Origin: Bacillus aerolatus
GTDB taxonomy: Bacteria > Bacillota > Bacilli > Bacillales > Domibacillaceae
Assembly: GCF_009183655.1 (NCBI RefSeq)
Contig: NZ_WEIO01000004.1
Span: 248,001 to 312,000, forward strand
Length of the DNA: 64,000 nucleotides
Reading direction: 5' to 3'
The notes under the pieces are model-generated. The model was not told the DNA's origin and searched no databases. It saw only the letters and a program-made list of their open reading frames with translations. Each line of letters begins with the position of its first letter. The first letter of the stretch is position 1. Position numbers and translations under genes: made by a program. This document shows, one piece after another, positions 15,615-24,299 of the stretch.

Positions 15615-16901
15615 TTATGTTCTCTTTCTAATATTAAAATTATCCCTCAACAACAGCCAATTTTGCGGGAAAGACAACCCCAGCTTCCAATACATAATCC
15701 CTCGCAAATTAAACTGCTTAATCAAATCAAATTTCGCTTGAATACTGCGGGCATCCTCGAACCAAACTTCATGCTGTACCCCTGCATCATCGATATACCG
15801 GAAGAAAGGTGCTTGGGCCTGATAGTCATACTGAATTTGAGCGTTTTCCCTTAAAGCGATAGCAATCGCTTGTTGAGGACTGATCGCTCTTGCTGGAGGG
15901 CCCCCTGCCGGCGGGTAAGGTGCCGCCCAGTCATATCCGTATAAATTTTGCCCTAACAGAATTTTATTGCGCGGAATCACACTCACTGCATATTGTACAA
16001 TGTTACGTACAGGACCTATTGGGCTGACTGCCTGAGGCGTACTGTAAGTATATCCCCATTCATACGTCATAAGCCCGGTAAAATCAACGATATTGCCAAT
16101 AGCTGCATAGTCATGAGCTCCGTAAATTCCTGTTGTTATATCACTTGGTTTTGGTGCAACGGCGTTCGAAATCGTTAATCCAGCCGCATGAAGCCTATCC
16201 CGGGCTCTTCGTAAAAAGCTCGTATAAAGCTCCCTATCTTCAGGTCTCATAATTTCAAAGTCGAAGTGAATATCCCCATATCCCACTTCGTTAGCAATTT
16301 GAATGATATTCCCAAACAATTGATTTTGGGCTGATTCGTTAGTAAATAAAGCATGAGCGAGATCAGCGCTGAATTCAAAATTCTCTATATTGCTGACAAC
16401 CATAGCATTCACGACTCCCGCAGCACGGGCAATCGCCGGTATATTGTCAATCGATGGAGAATTCAAAGACCCGTCACGGTTTACGCTGTAACTGAACATC
16501 GCAAGATACGTTAAAGAGCCAACTCTATTGCGCACCTCGTTGATCATCGTCTGACTAACTGTCGTTGACGGTTCAACATAAAGGAGCACATCAATCGTTG
16601 GCTTCGGCCGGGGCGGAATATAGAGACGCTGTCCCACTCGGAGAGGTGCAGCAGCGGATATATTATTCACGCGCGCAAGCTCATTGACGGTTATGCCGTA
16701 CATTCTTGAAATGGTATAGAAAGATTGCCCTCGCTGCACCCAGTGATAGCGTCCCACAATGGGTATAACTAACGCCTGCCCTACGACAAGACGTGAAGGA
16801 TCGGGTAATTCGTTCGCCTGAGCGATCGATTGAACTGAAGTTCCATACACTTGAGCAATACCATACAAACTTTGTCCCCTTTGAACAACATGGATCTGCA
16901 A
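15615..16901 (-). CDS. Spore cortex-lytic N-acetylglucosaminidase, SleL/YaaH type
   Basis: Two LysM domains (about residues 1-47 and 52-96, each with GQSLYGIA or GQSFYTIS and a VGQ[AR]L-IP end) precede a glycoside hydrolase 18 domain. The GH18 catalytic strand is DIHFDFEIM, the Glu being the acid catalyst. Length of 428 residues and layout match SleL/YaaH, which cleave muramic-delta-lactam cortex fragments during germination. The TTG start at 16901, after AAAGGCGGG, places the first LysM at the N-terminus as in the family; the longer frame to 17051 would overlap the deaminase gene. Confidence 0.9.
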   Translation of the reverse strand: MQIHVVQRGQSLYGIAQVYGTSVQSIAQANELPDPSRLVVGQALVIPIVGRYHWVQRGQSFYTISRMYGITVNELARVNNISAAAPLRVGQRLYIPPRPKPTIDVLLYVEPSTTVSQTMINEVRNRVGSLTYLAMFSYSVNRDGSLNSPSIDNIPAIARAAGVVNAMVVSNIENFEFSADLAHALFTNESAQNQLFGNIIQIANEVGYGDIHFDFEIMRPEDRELYTSFLRRARDRLHAAGLTISNAVAPKPSDITTGIYGAHDYAAIGNIVDFTGLMTYEWGYTYSTPQAVSPIGPVRNIVQYAVSVIPRNKILLGQNLYGYDWAAPYPPAGGPPARAISPQQAIAIALRENAQIQYDYQAQAPFFRYIDDAGVQHEVWFEDARSIQAKFDLIKQFNLRGIMYWKLGLSFPQNWLLLRDNFNIRKRT

Positions 16902-17007
16902 AATAAACACCCGCCTTTCATCTATAAAAGATTGCTTCATAATCAAGTATATTTGTGTTACATATATAGTATTCAATGAAATAATCGTTTTTAATGGAGG
17001 TTGTGAA

Positions 17008-17460
17008 ATGGATAAATTTATGGAAAGAGCAGTAGAACTGGCGATAGACAACGTGCGCGAGGGCGGCCAGCCGTTTGGCGCAGTTCTTGTGAAAGGTGAT
17101 AATATCGTTACTGAAGGTGTGAACGAGCTGCATAAAGTGCATGATGTGAGCGGTCATGCGGAAATGCTGGCCATTCGGCGTGCGCAGGAAAAGTTTTCGA
17201 CGAACGATTTGTCGGGATATACGATGTATGCGAGCGGCGAACCTTGTCCGATGTGTTTAGCGGCGATGTACTTTGCCGGAATCGAAAAAGTTTTTTACTG
17301 TGCGGCAGTTGAGGATGCGGTGGAAGCGGGACTTGCGACATCAAAAATCATCTATGAAGACTTGAAAAAGCTGAAAGAAGAACGCGCCCTTTCAATGATC
17401 CGAATGCCGTTGAATGAAGGTCAGGAAAACCCGATGAAGCTTTGGAAAGAACGGTCATAG
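17008..17460 (+). CDS. Nucleoside deaminase, guanine deaminase (GuaD)-like
   Basis: The cytidine-deaminase fold zinc motifs are present: HAE (residue ~48-50) and PCPMC (~75-79). At 150 residues it is close to GuaD, and the C-terminal extension PMKLWKERS resembles the swapped tail of GuaD-type guanine deaminases, which turn guanine into xanthine. TadA-type tRNA editing is less likely given the tail. GGAGG precedes the ATG. A purine role would fit the ureide genes 12 kb away, but no shared regulation is visible. Confidence 0.85.
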   Translation: MDKFMERAVELAIDNVREGGQPFGAVLVKGDNIVTEGVNELHKVHDVSGHAEMLAIRRAQEKFSTNDLSGYTMYASGEPCPMCLAAMYFAGIEKVFYCAAVEDAVEAGLATSKIIYEDLKKLKEERALSMIRMPLNEGQENPMKLWKERS

Positions 17461-17485
17461 TCTTTCCTGGTGTCCCGATATAAAA

Positions 17486-17509
17486 AAGCTAGCTGTATTA
17501 AGCTAGCTT
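17486..17509 (-). terminator. FbpB-like gene terminator, now separated from its gene (direct-repeat copy 1)
   Basis: AAGCTAGCT pairs with AGCTAGCTT around a short loop and runs into six T on the minus strand. An identical 24-bp copy lies at 17667-17690 at the end of the gene. Confidence 0.7.
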
Positions 17510-17540
17510 GAGATTGTAGACAAATTCTATTTTAGACATA

Positions 17541-17668
17541 TTCAGGCTGATTGAAAACGTTTGTCTTTCAAGGCGCGAAGCCTGATGAGGAGCGGAGTGA
17601 CCAAGAGGGTCATGAGCACCGCAGACAGGAGAGCAACGAAGAAAGCGAGCGTTTGCCAACAGCCTGAA
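17541..17668. mobile_element. Candidate MITE-like repeat element between two 24-bp direct repeats
   Basis: A GC-rich 128-bp segment is bounded by the inverted repeat TTCAGGCTG (17541-17549) / CAGCCTGAA (17660-17668), extended imperfectly by roughly 15 further bases. Inside are small hairpins (GGCGCGAAGCC; TGACC-N5-GGTCA). It contains no gene. Identical 24-bp sequences at 17486-17509 and 17667-17690 flank the wider 157-bp insert. Confidence 0.5.
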
Positions 17669-17678
17669 GCTAGCTGTA

Positions 17679-17813
17679 TTAAGCTAGCTTTTTAGGCTCA
17701 TGACGCTCTTCTATACGCTTTTCAATTTTTTCCAACGCTTGTTTATCGTTAAGCAATTGTTGTTTATTCTCTTTTACAAGCTCTTCAAATGATTTTCTAT
17801 ATTTATGGCGCAT
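17679..17813 (-). CDS. FbpB family small basic protein, 44 aa
   Basis: The product starts MRHKYRKSFEELVKENK and continues LLNDKQALEKIEKRIEERH, matching the FbpB family pattern (R-SFEELV-ENK ... LEKIE-RIE-RH). FbpB in B. subtilis works with the small RNA FsrA in the iron-sparing response. AAAGGGGTG precedes the ATG at 17813. No clear Fur box could be found upstream. Its stop codon lies inside the second 24-bp repeat copy, downstream of which a small repeat element separates the gene from a good terminator. Confidence 0.8.
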   Translation of the reverse strand: MRHKYRKSFEELVKENKQQLLNDKQALEKIEKRIEERHEPKKLA

Positions 17814-18201
17814 AATTACACCCCTTTACATTGTAGTGCTTCCTAAGATGCAATATACTTAGAAAAGGTAATGTCCTGAATGAATTTTCTGAACATACAC
17901 TCTATTTATAATAATACGCTAATTAACTGTTTTTAACCAGACATAATTCGACAAATTTATGAAGGATTTTTTTACAAGTACTATCTACTTTCGACTTTTA
18001 TGCTGCTAAGTAGAGGTTTTTATGGGGAATTGTGTCTTTTTTTGACAGGAAGATGACAACATTCAATATGATGTGAAGCGAATGAAAAATCTTTACGAGC
18101 ATTTTATGAACGGTATCAACGTTCAGCGCGAACCAAATAAAGAGGGTAAACGAGGCCCATTTTGGAAGCGATTTGAATATATAAGTGATAGGAGCGATCA
18201 C
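17814..18201. other. Intergenic region with an in-frame extension of the OsmC gene
   Basis: Bases 17814-18060 are AT-rich and hold divergent promoters that I cannot place. From 18073 the frame of the OsmC-type gene is open and would add 43 Lys/Arg-rich residues, but no ribosome site supports that start. Confidence 0.5.
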
Positions 18202-18651
18202 ATGGCCGAACATAGTTTTTATTTAAAAGCGAATTGGCCCGGACTGCGGAATGATGTGGGACATATTGAATCCGGCAACTTAAAAACAGAAGTATCGATC
18301 CCTCCAGAAATGGATGGGCCAGGCGTCGGGACGAACCCGGACGAAATGTTGCTCGGGGCAGCGGCTACCTGTTATATCATTACGCTGGCCGCAATGATGG
18401 AACGAAGCAAGCTGGAAAAAGAAGAGTTGACAATGGAGTCAGAAGGCATTGTCGATGTAACCGGCGGCGTCATCACATACAAAACAATCATCCACCGTCC
18501 GAAAATTGTTTTAAAAGCAAACGCTTCTGATAGAGATATTTCCTTAGCGCAAAGACTGGCTGAAAAAGCTGAGAAATCATGTATGATCAGCCGGGCTATC
18601 AAGGGGAATGTAGAGGTTCGGCTGGAAGCCTCGATTCAAACGATCACCTAA
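18202..18651 (+). CDS. OsmC/Ohr-type peroxiredoxin (SACOL1771-like)
   Basis: This 149-residue protein has the two redox cysteines of the family: one in GAAATCYIITLAAMMERSK and one in EKSCMISRAIKGN. The N-terminal ANWPGLRNDVG and PPEMDGPGVGTNPDEML segments are typical of the SACOL1771 subgroup. Members reduce organic hydroperoxides in the cytosol. The start at 18202 is preferred because GGAG lies seven bases ahead and the family begins here; a 43-residue upstream extension in frame is noted separately. A strong terminator follows immediately. Confidence 0.88.
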   Translation: MAEHSFYLKANWPGLRNDVGHIESGNLKTEVSIPPEMDGPGVGTNPDEMLLGAAATCYIITLAAMMERSKLEKEELTMESEGIVDVTGGVITYKTIIHRPKIVLKANASDRDISLAQRLAEKAEKSCMISRAIKGNVEVRLEASIQTIT

Positions 18652-18653
18652 AC

Positions 18654-18704
18654 GAGGGGCTGTCCCACGAGTCAGTAAATAATTAACTGCGGAACAGCCC
18701 CTTT
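18654..18704 (+). terminator. Large hairpin terminator after the OsmC gene
   Basis: GAGGGGCTGTCCC pairs with GGAACAGCCCCTTT around a loop beginning ACGAGTCAGTAAATAA, similar to loops of other terminators in this window. Confidence 0.85.
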
Positions 18705-18966
18705 GTCATTAAAACTGTTGTTATCATTAATAAAAATATGAAAATGATGGCTGTTTGTGTAACAAGCCATCATCACTTATCACTCGCCGGGACCTCTGAG
18801 TTCTTAAGAATGTCTGCCATTAGCAGATTGTTAAAAGAACGTTAAACACGGTGATTAAAAATTACAGCGATCGCCTTGTTCGCTGTTCAATACACGAAAA
18901 TGCACCTCAATGATAGCGCTATCATTATTGGTTTTGTTTTTTCATACAGGTACGAACTTTTATAAT
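18705..18966. other. Intergenic region between OsmC terminator and nhaC end
   Basis: No open frame with a ribosome site is visible. Short inverted repeats exist around 18810-18825, but none has a T run good enough to call a terminator for nhaC. Confidence 0.5.
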
Positions 18967-20397
18967 TTACTGCGTATGTGCCCTGTATTCTTCTTCAACT
19001 GTAGGTTCATCCTCTACATACCAGATAAACTTCCCTGTATAGCCATATATAACTGCGATAGTAATTGCTATAAAAGGAAACCATACAAACGGTGCATACG
19101 CAAAGGTAGATACACCAAGAACCGCTGTCATGTACATGGCGTTTTCTGTCCAAGGAATCATTACACCAGTCAATGTTCCTCCCGTCTCTGCATTTCTTGA
19201 GAGTACACGTCGTTCTATTTTAAGTTTGTCATAGTTTTCTCCTGTCATTTTAGTAGCTGTAATAAGAGCTACAAAAGCAGCACTTCCAAAAAAGTTCCCA
19301 AAGAATCCTGCCGCTATCGTTGAAACAGTTAATCTTCCAGCATTTTTAGCCCACCGTGAAAGAATATCACTGACTACTTTTATAACTCCTGTTTGCTCCA
19401 TTAACCCACCAAAGCCAAGAGCAACCAAGAAAAATACAACTAACCCGGACATAGAACTAATGCCGCCTCTATTTAACAATATATCTAAAAATTCAATACC
19501 CGTATTTGCACTGTATCCCTCATAAGCTGTTTTTAATGCCGGAATAAAATCCACCCCTTGAAATGCCCAAGACCAAATCACCCCAAGAAGTGCACCAAAC
19601 GTTATTGTTGGTATGGATGGCTTATTTAAAGCTAATAACATCATAACAATTAAAGCAGGAATGAGTGAATACCATCCTATATTGAAATGGCTGTTCAAAG
19701 CATTAGCGTTTTCTTGTACCTTACTCACATCCACGTTTTCATTTCCATATAGCATTCCGGCAATATAAAACAAAATTGCCGTAATAATGATCGCTGGTAG
19801 ACTAACATAAAGCATAGATCGAATATGATCCATCAACTTAACCTTAGACAAAGATGCAGTTAACACGGTCGTGTCAGAAATTGGTGACAGCTTATCACCA
19901 AAAAATGATCCCGAGATGACAGCACCAGCAACAAGTGGCAGTGGCAGTCCAAAACTTTGACCAATCCCCATCATGGCTATGCCAGCCGTTCCTGCGGTCC
20001 CCCATGAAGTGCCAGTAGCTAACGAAGTAATAGCGCAAATAATAACTGTACCTGGTAAAAAAACACTCGGATGCATGATTTCTAGGCCGTAATAAATAAT
20101 ACTCGGTACAACCCCTCCTGCAATCCACGTTCCAATTAAAGAACCGACAGCTAATATAATTAATGGTGCTTGAAGTCCGTTAGTTATCCCTTTAATAATT
20201 GACTCTTGAAGGTCATCGTACGTATGTCCAAGATACAGTCCAAAGAATATAACGACGAACCAGACAATAAAAAGAGAGAGTGAAATATCTATTTCAAACA
20301 CACTAACTGAGCTGAACATTATAGCCATGAAAAACAATAAAAGAACAATAATTTCTCTCACACTTGGAAGTCGAGGTTGTTTACTTATTTTTGGCAT
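18967..20397 (-). CDS. Na+/H+ antiporter, NhaC family
   Basis: This 476-residue polytopic membrane protein has 11-12 helices. NhaC features are visible: SLATGTSWGTAGTAGIAMMGIG and GAVISGSFFGDKLSPISDTT, plus late segments GGTLTGVMIPWTENAMYMT. Members exchange external Na+ (or malate/lactate in MleN-type proteins) for protons. The ATG at 20397 follows GGGGGA. It is transcribed separately, between two intergenic regions; a 13-bp sequence upstream of it is shared with the LysR/LLM divergent promoter, suggesting common control. Confidence 0.9.
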   Translation of the reverse strand: MPKISKQPRLPSVREIIVLLLFFMAIMFSSVSVFEIDISLSLFIVWFVVIFFGLYLGHTYDDLQESIIKGITNGLQAPLIILAVGSLIGTWIAGGVVPSIIYYGLEIMHPSVFLPGTVIICAITSLATGTSWGTAGTAGIAMMGIGQSFGLPLPLVAGAVISGSFFGDKLSPISDTTVLTASLSKVKLMDHIRSMLYVSLPAIIITAILFYIAGMLYGNENVDVSKVQENANALNSHFNIGWYSLIPALIVMMLLALNKPSIPTITFGALLGVIWSWAFQGVDFIPALKTAYEGYSANTGIEFLDILLNRGGISSMSGLVVFFLVALGFGGLMEQTGVIKVVSDILSRWAKNAGRLTVSTIAAGFFGNFFGSAAFVALITATKMTGENYDKLKIERRVLSRNAETGGTLTGVMIPWTENAMYMTAVLGVSTFAYAPFVWFPFIAITIAVIYGYTGKFIWYVEDEPTVEEEYRAHTQ

Positions 20398-20906
20398 GTA
20401 TATCCCCCAGTCCTATTATTCAAATTTGATACAGAACATTCCGTTAATTAACCATATTCTTCTCTTTATAACCATGGTCAATTTAAAGAGGACTATTATT
20501 CTTAAAAAAGATAATCCATCCTAATTACGGTTTAACACTGCTTTATTGTATTTTGCGAGTTTCGTTGATCTATATTCACTTTTAAATAATTTGTTATTGC
20601 AAAAAACATTAGACGGCAGTGAGTTTACATATCTCTTAAGTATCGACAGGAGACAGCAACAAGACAATGGGGTGTTATCGAAATTCTAAGCTTAGCCAAC
20701 CTTGTTCAAAAAACATAGCTCATCCTCCTTTTTTAAATTGAAAATACAGAATATTAAATTTTTACAACTGATTTAAAGTATTGACCAATTTTTCGCATAT
20801 GTAAAATGAATATAAGTAATAGTAAGAATTAGATTTACTTATGCAACTAATATTTTCATCGCATCTCTTCCCTCATCAAACAAATTAGATTATGTAGTAT
20901 AAAAGC
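20398..20906. other. Intergenic region upstream of nhaC and downstream of the LysR gene
   Basis: No supported gene. A very short frame (13 codons, start near 20718 on the minus strand) has AGGAGG ahead but is too short to judge. GTAAAATGAATAT at 20801-20813 and TTTACTTATG near 20834 recur in the LysR/LLM promoter region. Confidence 0.5.
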
Positions 20907-21782
20907 TTAAGCAAACTGCTTCACCCATGATTTTACACACTCTATAAATTTTTCGGTTGCTGGAGATACACTGGACGTAGTTGCAAGTCCAATCAAACGA
21001 TAACTATCAACCTCTAAATCAAGAATAGAAAAATCTTTAGAGGACTCATCCAGTGCTACCATTTCTGAAAGAATACTGATACCAAGATTATTTTCAACCA
21101 TTGAAACAATAGCTTTATCTTCATACAACTCATATTTAATATTCGGTTTAATATTATGTTCTTTAAAAATCCGCGTTACATCAGTATCCCCTCCCTCTTT
21201 AGGGATAATAAATGGTTCTTTTTCAATCTGACGAAATGTAATTTTGTCTTGTTTATGTAACGGATGCTGATTTGAAACAATACAAACCATTGGATCTTCC
21301 TTTAATGGGATTACCTTGAGCGATTTAGACAAAGAAGGAAGAACGATAAATCCACAATCAACTTCATTATTTAATAACCACTGCTCAATACTTTTGTAAT
21401 CTCCTTCAAATAATTTAATTTCAATATTAGGATTGCTTTTTTGAAAAAAAGTGATTATTTTAGGAAGCCATTGAGAAGCTGCACTTGCGAAGGTTCCTAT
21501 CTTGACCGTTCCTACTTCTATTCCTTTTATTGCAGCCACTTCCTGATTAATTTCTTCATTGACTCGTAATAGTTCACGAATATGTTTGAGTATACGTGCT
21601 CCATCATTTGTTAATTGAACGCCCGATCGGGATCTTGTAATTAACGGTATTCCCCATTCTGTTTCAAGGCTATTAATGGCATGGCTTACGCCAGGTTGTG
21701 TTAAATTAAGCTCGATTCCAGCTTTTGTAAGACTTTTTAATTCTACCACTCTACTGAATACTTCATATCGTGAAATGGTCAT
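20907..21782 (-). CDS. LysR-type transcriptional regulator
   Basis: A 291-residue regulator with the N-terminal winged helix-turn-helix (FSRVVELKSLTKAGIELNLTQPGVSHAINSLE) and a two-lobed periplasmic-binding-type effector domain (VGTVKIGTFASAASQWLP, CGFIVLPS, GISILSEMV). It is divergent from the flavin-dependent oxygenase operon, the normal arrangement for a LysR activator and its target, with 119 bp between the start codons. The effector is unknown. Confidence 0.92.
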   Translation of the reverse strand: MTISRYEVFSRVVELKSLTKAGIELNLTQPGVSHAINSLETEWGIPLITRSRSGVQLTNDGARILKHIRELLRVNEEINQEVAAIKGIEVGTVKIGTFASAASQWLPKIITFFQKSNPNIEIKLFEGDYKSIEQWLLNNEVDCGFIVLPSLSKSLKVIPLKEDPMVCIVSNQHPLHKQDKITFRQIEKEPFIIPKEGGDTDVTRIFKEHNIKPNIKYELYEDKAIVSMVENNLGISILSEMVALDESSKDFSILDLEVDSYRLIGLATTSSVSPATEKFIECVKSWVKQFA

Positions 21783-21815
21783 TTTCTCACCTCATACATT
21801 CATTATTCTTATGCT

Positions 21816-21839
21816 GAATATTATAAATATTCATTTTAC
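21816..21839. promoter_or_regulatory. Candidate LysR operator in the divergent promoter
   Basis: GAATAT-TATAA-ATATTC (21816-21832) is a perfect 6-bp-arm inverted repeat of the T-N11-A type. It overlaps ATATTCATTTTAC (21827-21839), whose inverse complement occurs upstream of nhaC at 20801-20813. Confidence 0.5.
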
Positions 21840-21901
21840 TTATGTAAATACCATGATTATAGTATAAATTAACAAATACATTTTACTTGGAGGAATTTAC
21901 G

Positions 21902-22993
21902 ATGAAACTAGGCCTATTTTTATATGCTTCTCACCCGCCGGAAAGATCTTATTATGATGCGACACAATGGGATTTAGAAATGATTAAGTATGCAGATAAA
22001 TTAGATTATGAAGAAGTGTGGATGGGAGAACACTTTACAGCGGAATGGGAACCAATTCCCGCTCCTGACCTCGTAGTAGCCCAGGCACTGCTTCAGACAA
22101 AAAAGATCAAACTAGGTGTTGGTGCACACTTATTGCCTTATCATCATCCGGCTGAATTGGCTCATCGTGTAGCTTACTTAGACCACTTAGCTCAAGGTAG
22201 ATTTTTATTCGGTGTTGGATCGAGTGGTTTAGGCAGTGACTTAGCTCTTTTCAACGTAGATGGAAGTACGGGTGAAAATGTGAAGATGACAGCGGAAGCA
22301 CTCGAAATTATTCTTAAATTCTGGACAGAGAATGAACCTTTTGAATACAGAGGTAACTACTGGAATGTAAATAAAACTGATCGGATGTACGGAGTGTTAG
22401 GTCCTCATATGACGCCTTATCAAAAACCATACCCTCCAATTGGGGTAGCTGGCTTGAGTCCTCACTCAGCAACATTAAAAATCGCGGGACAACGAGGGTT
22501 TATCCCTATGAGTTTAGCTTATAGACATAGCGCTGCATCTAAAAACTGGGAGTCGGTTGTTGAAGGCGCAAAACGTAGTGGCAGAACCCCTGATCGCCAA
22601 GATTGGAGAGTCGGTAAAAACGTTTTTGTGGCTGAAACGGATGAAGAAGCCTATGAGCATTCGGTAAATTCAATGATGGGAAGACATTTTAGAGACTATA
22701 CCATTCCTTTATTTAAGAATTTAGGCAGATTGTCTATTTTTAAAGAGGATGAGAATATTCCAGATGAAGATGTGACAGTAGATTATATAGCGGAAAATTG
22801 TTGGTTTATCGGCTCACCTGATACTGTGGCAAAGAAACTAGATCATTTTTATGAAATTTCAGGCGGTTTCGGTACTTTACTAACCCCTGGTTACGATTAC
22901 CTTGACAATCCTGAAGTATGGAAAAAATCAATGAGACTATTAAAGGAAGAGGTCCTTCCGAGATTAAAACAAAATCGAAAAGTTTACTATTAA
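21902..22993 (+). CDS. LLM-class flavin-dependent monooxygenase (luciferase-like)
   Basis: A 363-residue bacterial-luciferase-fold protein: MKLGLFLYASHPPERSYYD at the start, GEHFTAEW, GVGAHLLPYHHP, and the flavin-binding GRFLFGVGSSGLGSD. These resemble limonene monooxygenase (LimB)-type members, which insert oxygen using reduced FMN. The start at 21902 is chosen for GGAGG seven bases ahead; an upstream GTG/ATG frame lacks one. Downstream genes could provide the cofactor (riboflavin kinase, FMN reductase) and oxidise an alcohol product (SDR). The substrate is unknown. Confidence 0.88.
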   Translation: MKLGLFLYASHPPERSYYDATQWDLEMIKYADKLDYEEVWMGEHFTAEWEPIPAPDLVVAQALLQTKKIKLGVGAHLLPYHHPAELAHRVAYLDHLAQGRFLFGVGSSGLGSDLALFNVDGSTGENVKMTAEALEIILKFWTENEPFEYRGNYWNVNKTDRMYGVLGPHMTPYQKPYPPIGVAGLSPHSATLKIAGQRGFIPMSLAYRHSAASKNWESVVEGAKRSGRTPDRQDWRVGKNVFVAETDEEAYEHSVNSMMGRHFRDYTIPLFKNLGRLSIFKEDENIPDEDVTVDYIAENCWFIGSPDTVAKKLDHFYEISGGFGTLLTPGYDYLDNPEVWKKSMRLLKEEVLPRLKQNRKVYY

Positions 22994-23048
22994 TGGATTT
23001 CTCACAAGTCCAAATAGTATTTTTACAAATTATGAAGAGGTGTTGTTA

Positions 23049-23801
23049 ATGGGGCGTTTAAACGGAAAAGTAGCCATAATTACAGGAGCAGCCAGTGGAC
23101 AGGGCGCTTCTGAAGCTGAAATTTTCGCAAAAGAAGGAGCAAAAGTTGTTGCTGTTGATGTACAAACTGACCTTCTCCAACAAGTAGTTTCAAACATACA
23201 GGAAGTTGGAGGTGAGGCCATTTCCATAAAGCTGGATGTGTCTTCGGAAGAAGATTGGAAAACAGTGATAGAACAGACTCTTGAAACTTATGGAAAAGTA
23301 GATATTCTTGTTAATAATGCAGGAGTTATTATCTCGAATAATATCGAAAACTGTACTTTAGATGAATGGAATAAGATTCAAAATATCAATTCAACAGGGG
23401 TTTACCTTGGTATGAAATATGTAATTGCCGAAATGCTTAAGACGGGTGGAGGCTCGATTGTTAATATTTCCTCCATTGATAGTATCGTAGGAGGAAGCAG
23501 CTCTGCTGCATATGTTGCGTCAAAAGGTTCTGTTAGATCCTTATCGAGGCATACAGCAATCGATTATGCAAAGTGTAATATTCGTGTAAACTCTGTCTTC
23601 CCTGGTTATATTATAACCCCTATGACCGAAGAACAGCTTACTGATGAGGAACGTAGTGAATATATTTACAGCCAAACAGCACTTCCGTATTTAGGAAAAC
23701 CTGAAGATATTGCATATGGAGTCCTTTATCTTGCTTCAGACGAATCGAAATTTGTTACTGGAACTGAATTAGTAATAGATGGAGGTTATACCGCAAAATA
23801 A
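23049..23801 (+). CDS. Short-chain dehydrogenase/reductase
   Basis: Classical SDR of 250 residues: cofactor motif TGAASGQG near residue 12, NNAG, catalytic Ser in NISSIDS and Tyr-x3-Lys in YVASKGS. The acidic residue at the end of the second strand (VVAVDVQ) predicts NAD rather than NADP. The start at 23049 follows AGAGGTG. Gene order after the LLM oxygenase suggests it oxidises the hydroxylated product, as LimC carveol dehydrogenase does after LimB; that analogy is inference. Confidence 0.9.
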   Translation: MGRLNGKVAIITGAASGQGASEAEIFAKEGAKVVAVDVQTDLLQQVVSNIQEVGGEAISIKLDVSSEEDWKTVIEQTLETYGKVDILVNNAGVIISNNIENCTLDEWNKIQNINSTGVYLGMKYVIAEMLKTGGGSIVNISSIDSIVGGSSSAAYVASKGSVRSLSRHTAIDYAKCNIRVNSVFPGYIITPMTEEQLTDEERSEYIYSQTALPYLGKPEDIAYGVLYLASDESKFVTGTELVIDGGYTAK

Positions 23802-23864
23802 ACCATTGGGACTTTTAGCAGACAACACTTACTGTGTATTTACTCTTCAAAGGAGTGCTTCGAA

Positions 23865-24290
23865 ATGAGTTCAATCCTTTCTTCCATTCATGGAAGGGTC
23901 ATTTTAGGGAAACAAATTGGCCGCACGATTGGTTTCCCCACGGCCAACTTGCATATATTATCTGAACTTCCTCGTTTAGATTATGGAGTCTATGGAGTAA
24001 TTGTCGACTGGAAAGGAAGTAAATTCCCAGGAATAATGAATATAGGAATAAGGCCAACATTTAATGATCACTCTGAGGTAAGCTACGAAGTTCATTTATT
24101 GGATTTTAATAAAAATATCTATCATGAAAAGATAAATGTGGATATTTGTTTTCCAGTAAGAAAAGAAAGGCTCTTTAAAGATGTTTCGGAACTTGTTAAA
24201 CAAATCCGTCGTGATGTTGCTTATGTTAAAGGAAAGTTTCTATTTATGGATTATAGTAATCAAAATAAAAATCACTTCGTTAATGTATAA
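23865..24290 (+). CDS. Stand-alone riboflavin kinase (flavokinase)
   Basis: The 141-residue protein is only the C-terminal kinase domain of RibF-type enzymes: GRVILGKQIGRTIGFPTANL with the ATP/Mg-binding G-x-PTAN motif, LDYGVYGV, IMNIGIRPTF and the HLLDF segment carrying the catalytic Glu region. No FAD-synthetase (nucleotidyltransferase) domain is present. It should convert riboflavin to FMN without making FAD, which suits supply of FMN to the adjacent oxygenase and reductase. AAAGGAGTG precedes the ATG. Confidence 0.88.
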   Translation: MSSILSSIHGRVILGKQIGRTIGFPTANLHILSELPRLDYGVYGVIVDWKGSKFPGIMNIGIRPTFNDHSEVSYEVHLLDFNKNIYHEKINVDICFPVRKERLFKDVSELVKQIRRDVAYVKGKFLFMDYSNQNKNHFVNV

Positions 24291-24299
24291 GGAGAATAT

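Noticed and set aside
17815-17940. Fur box upstream of the FbpB-type gene
   Set aside because: Expected from the family, but no sequence close to the inverted GATAAT pattern could be found.
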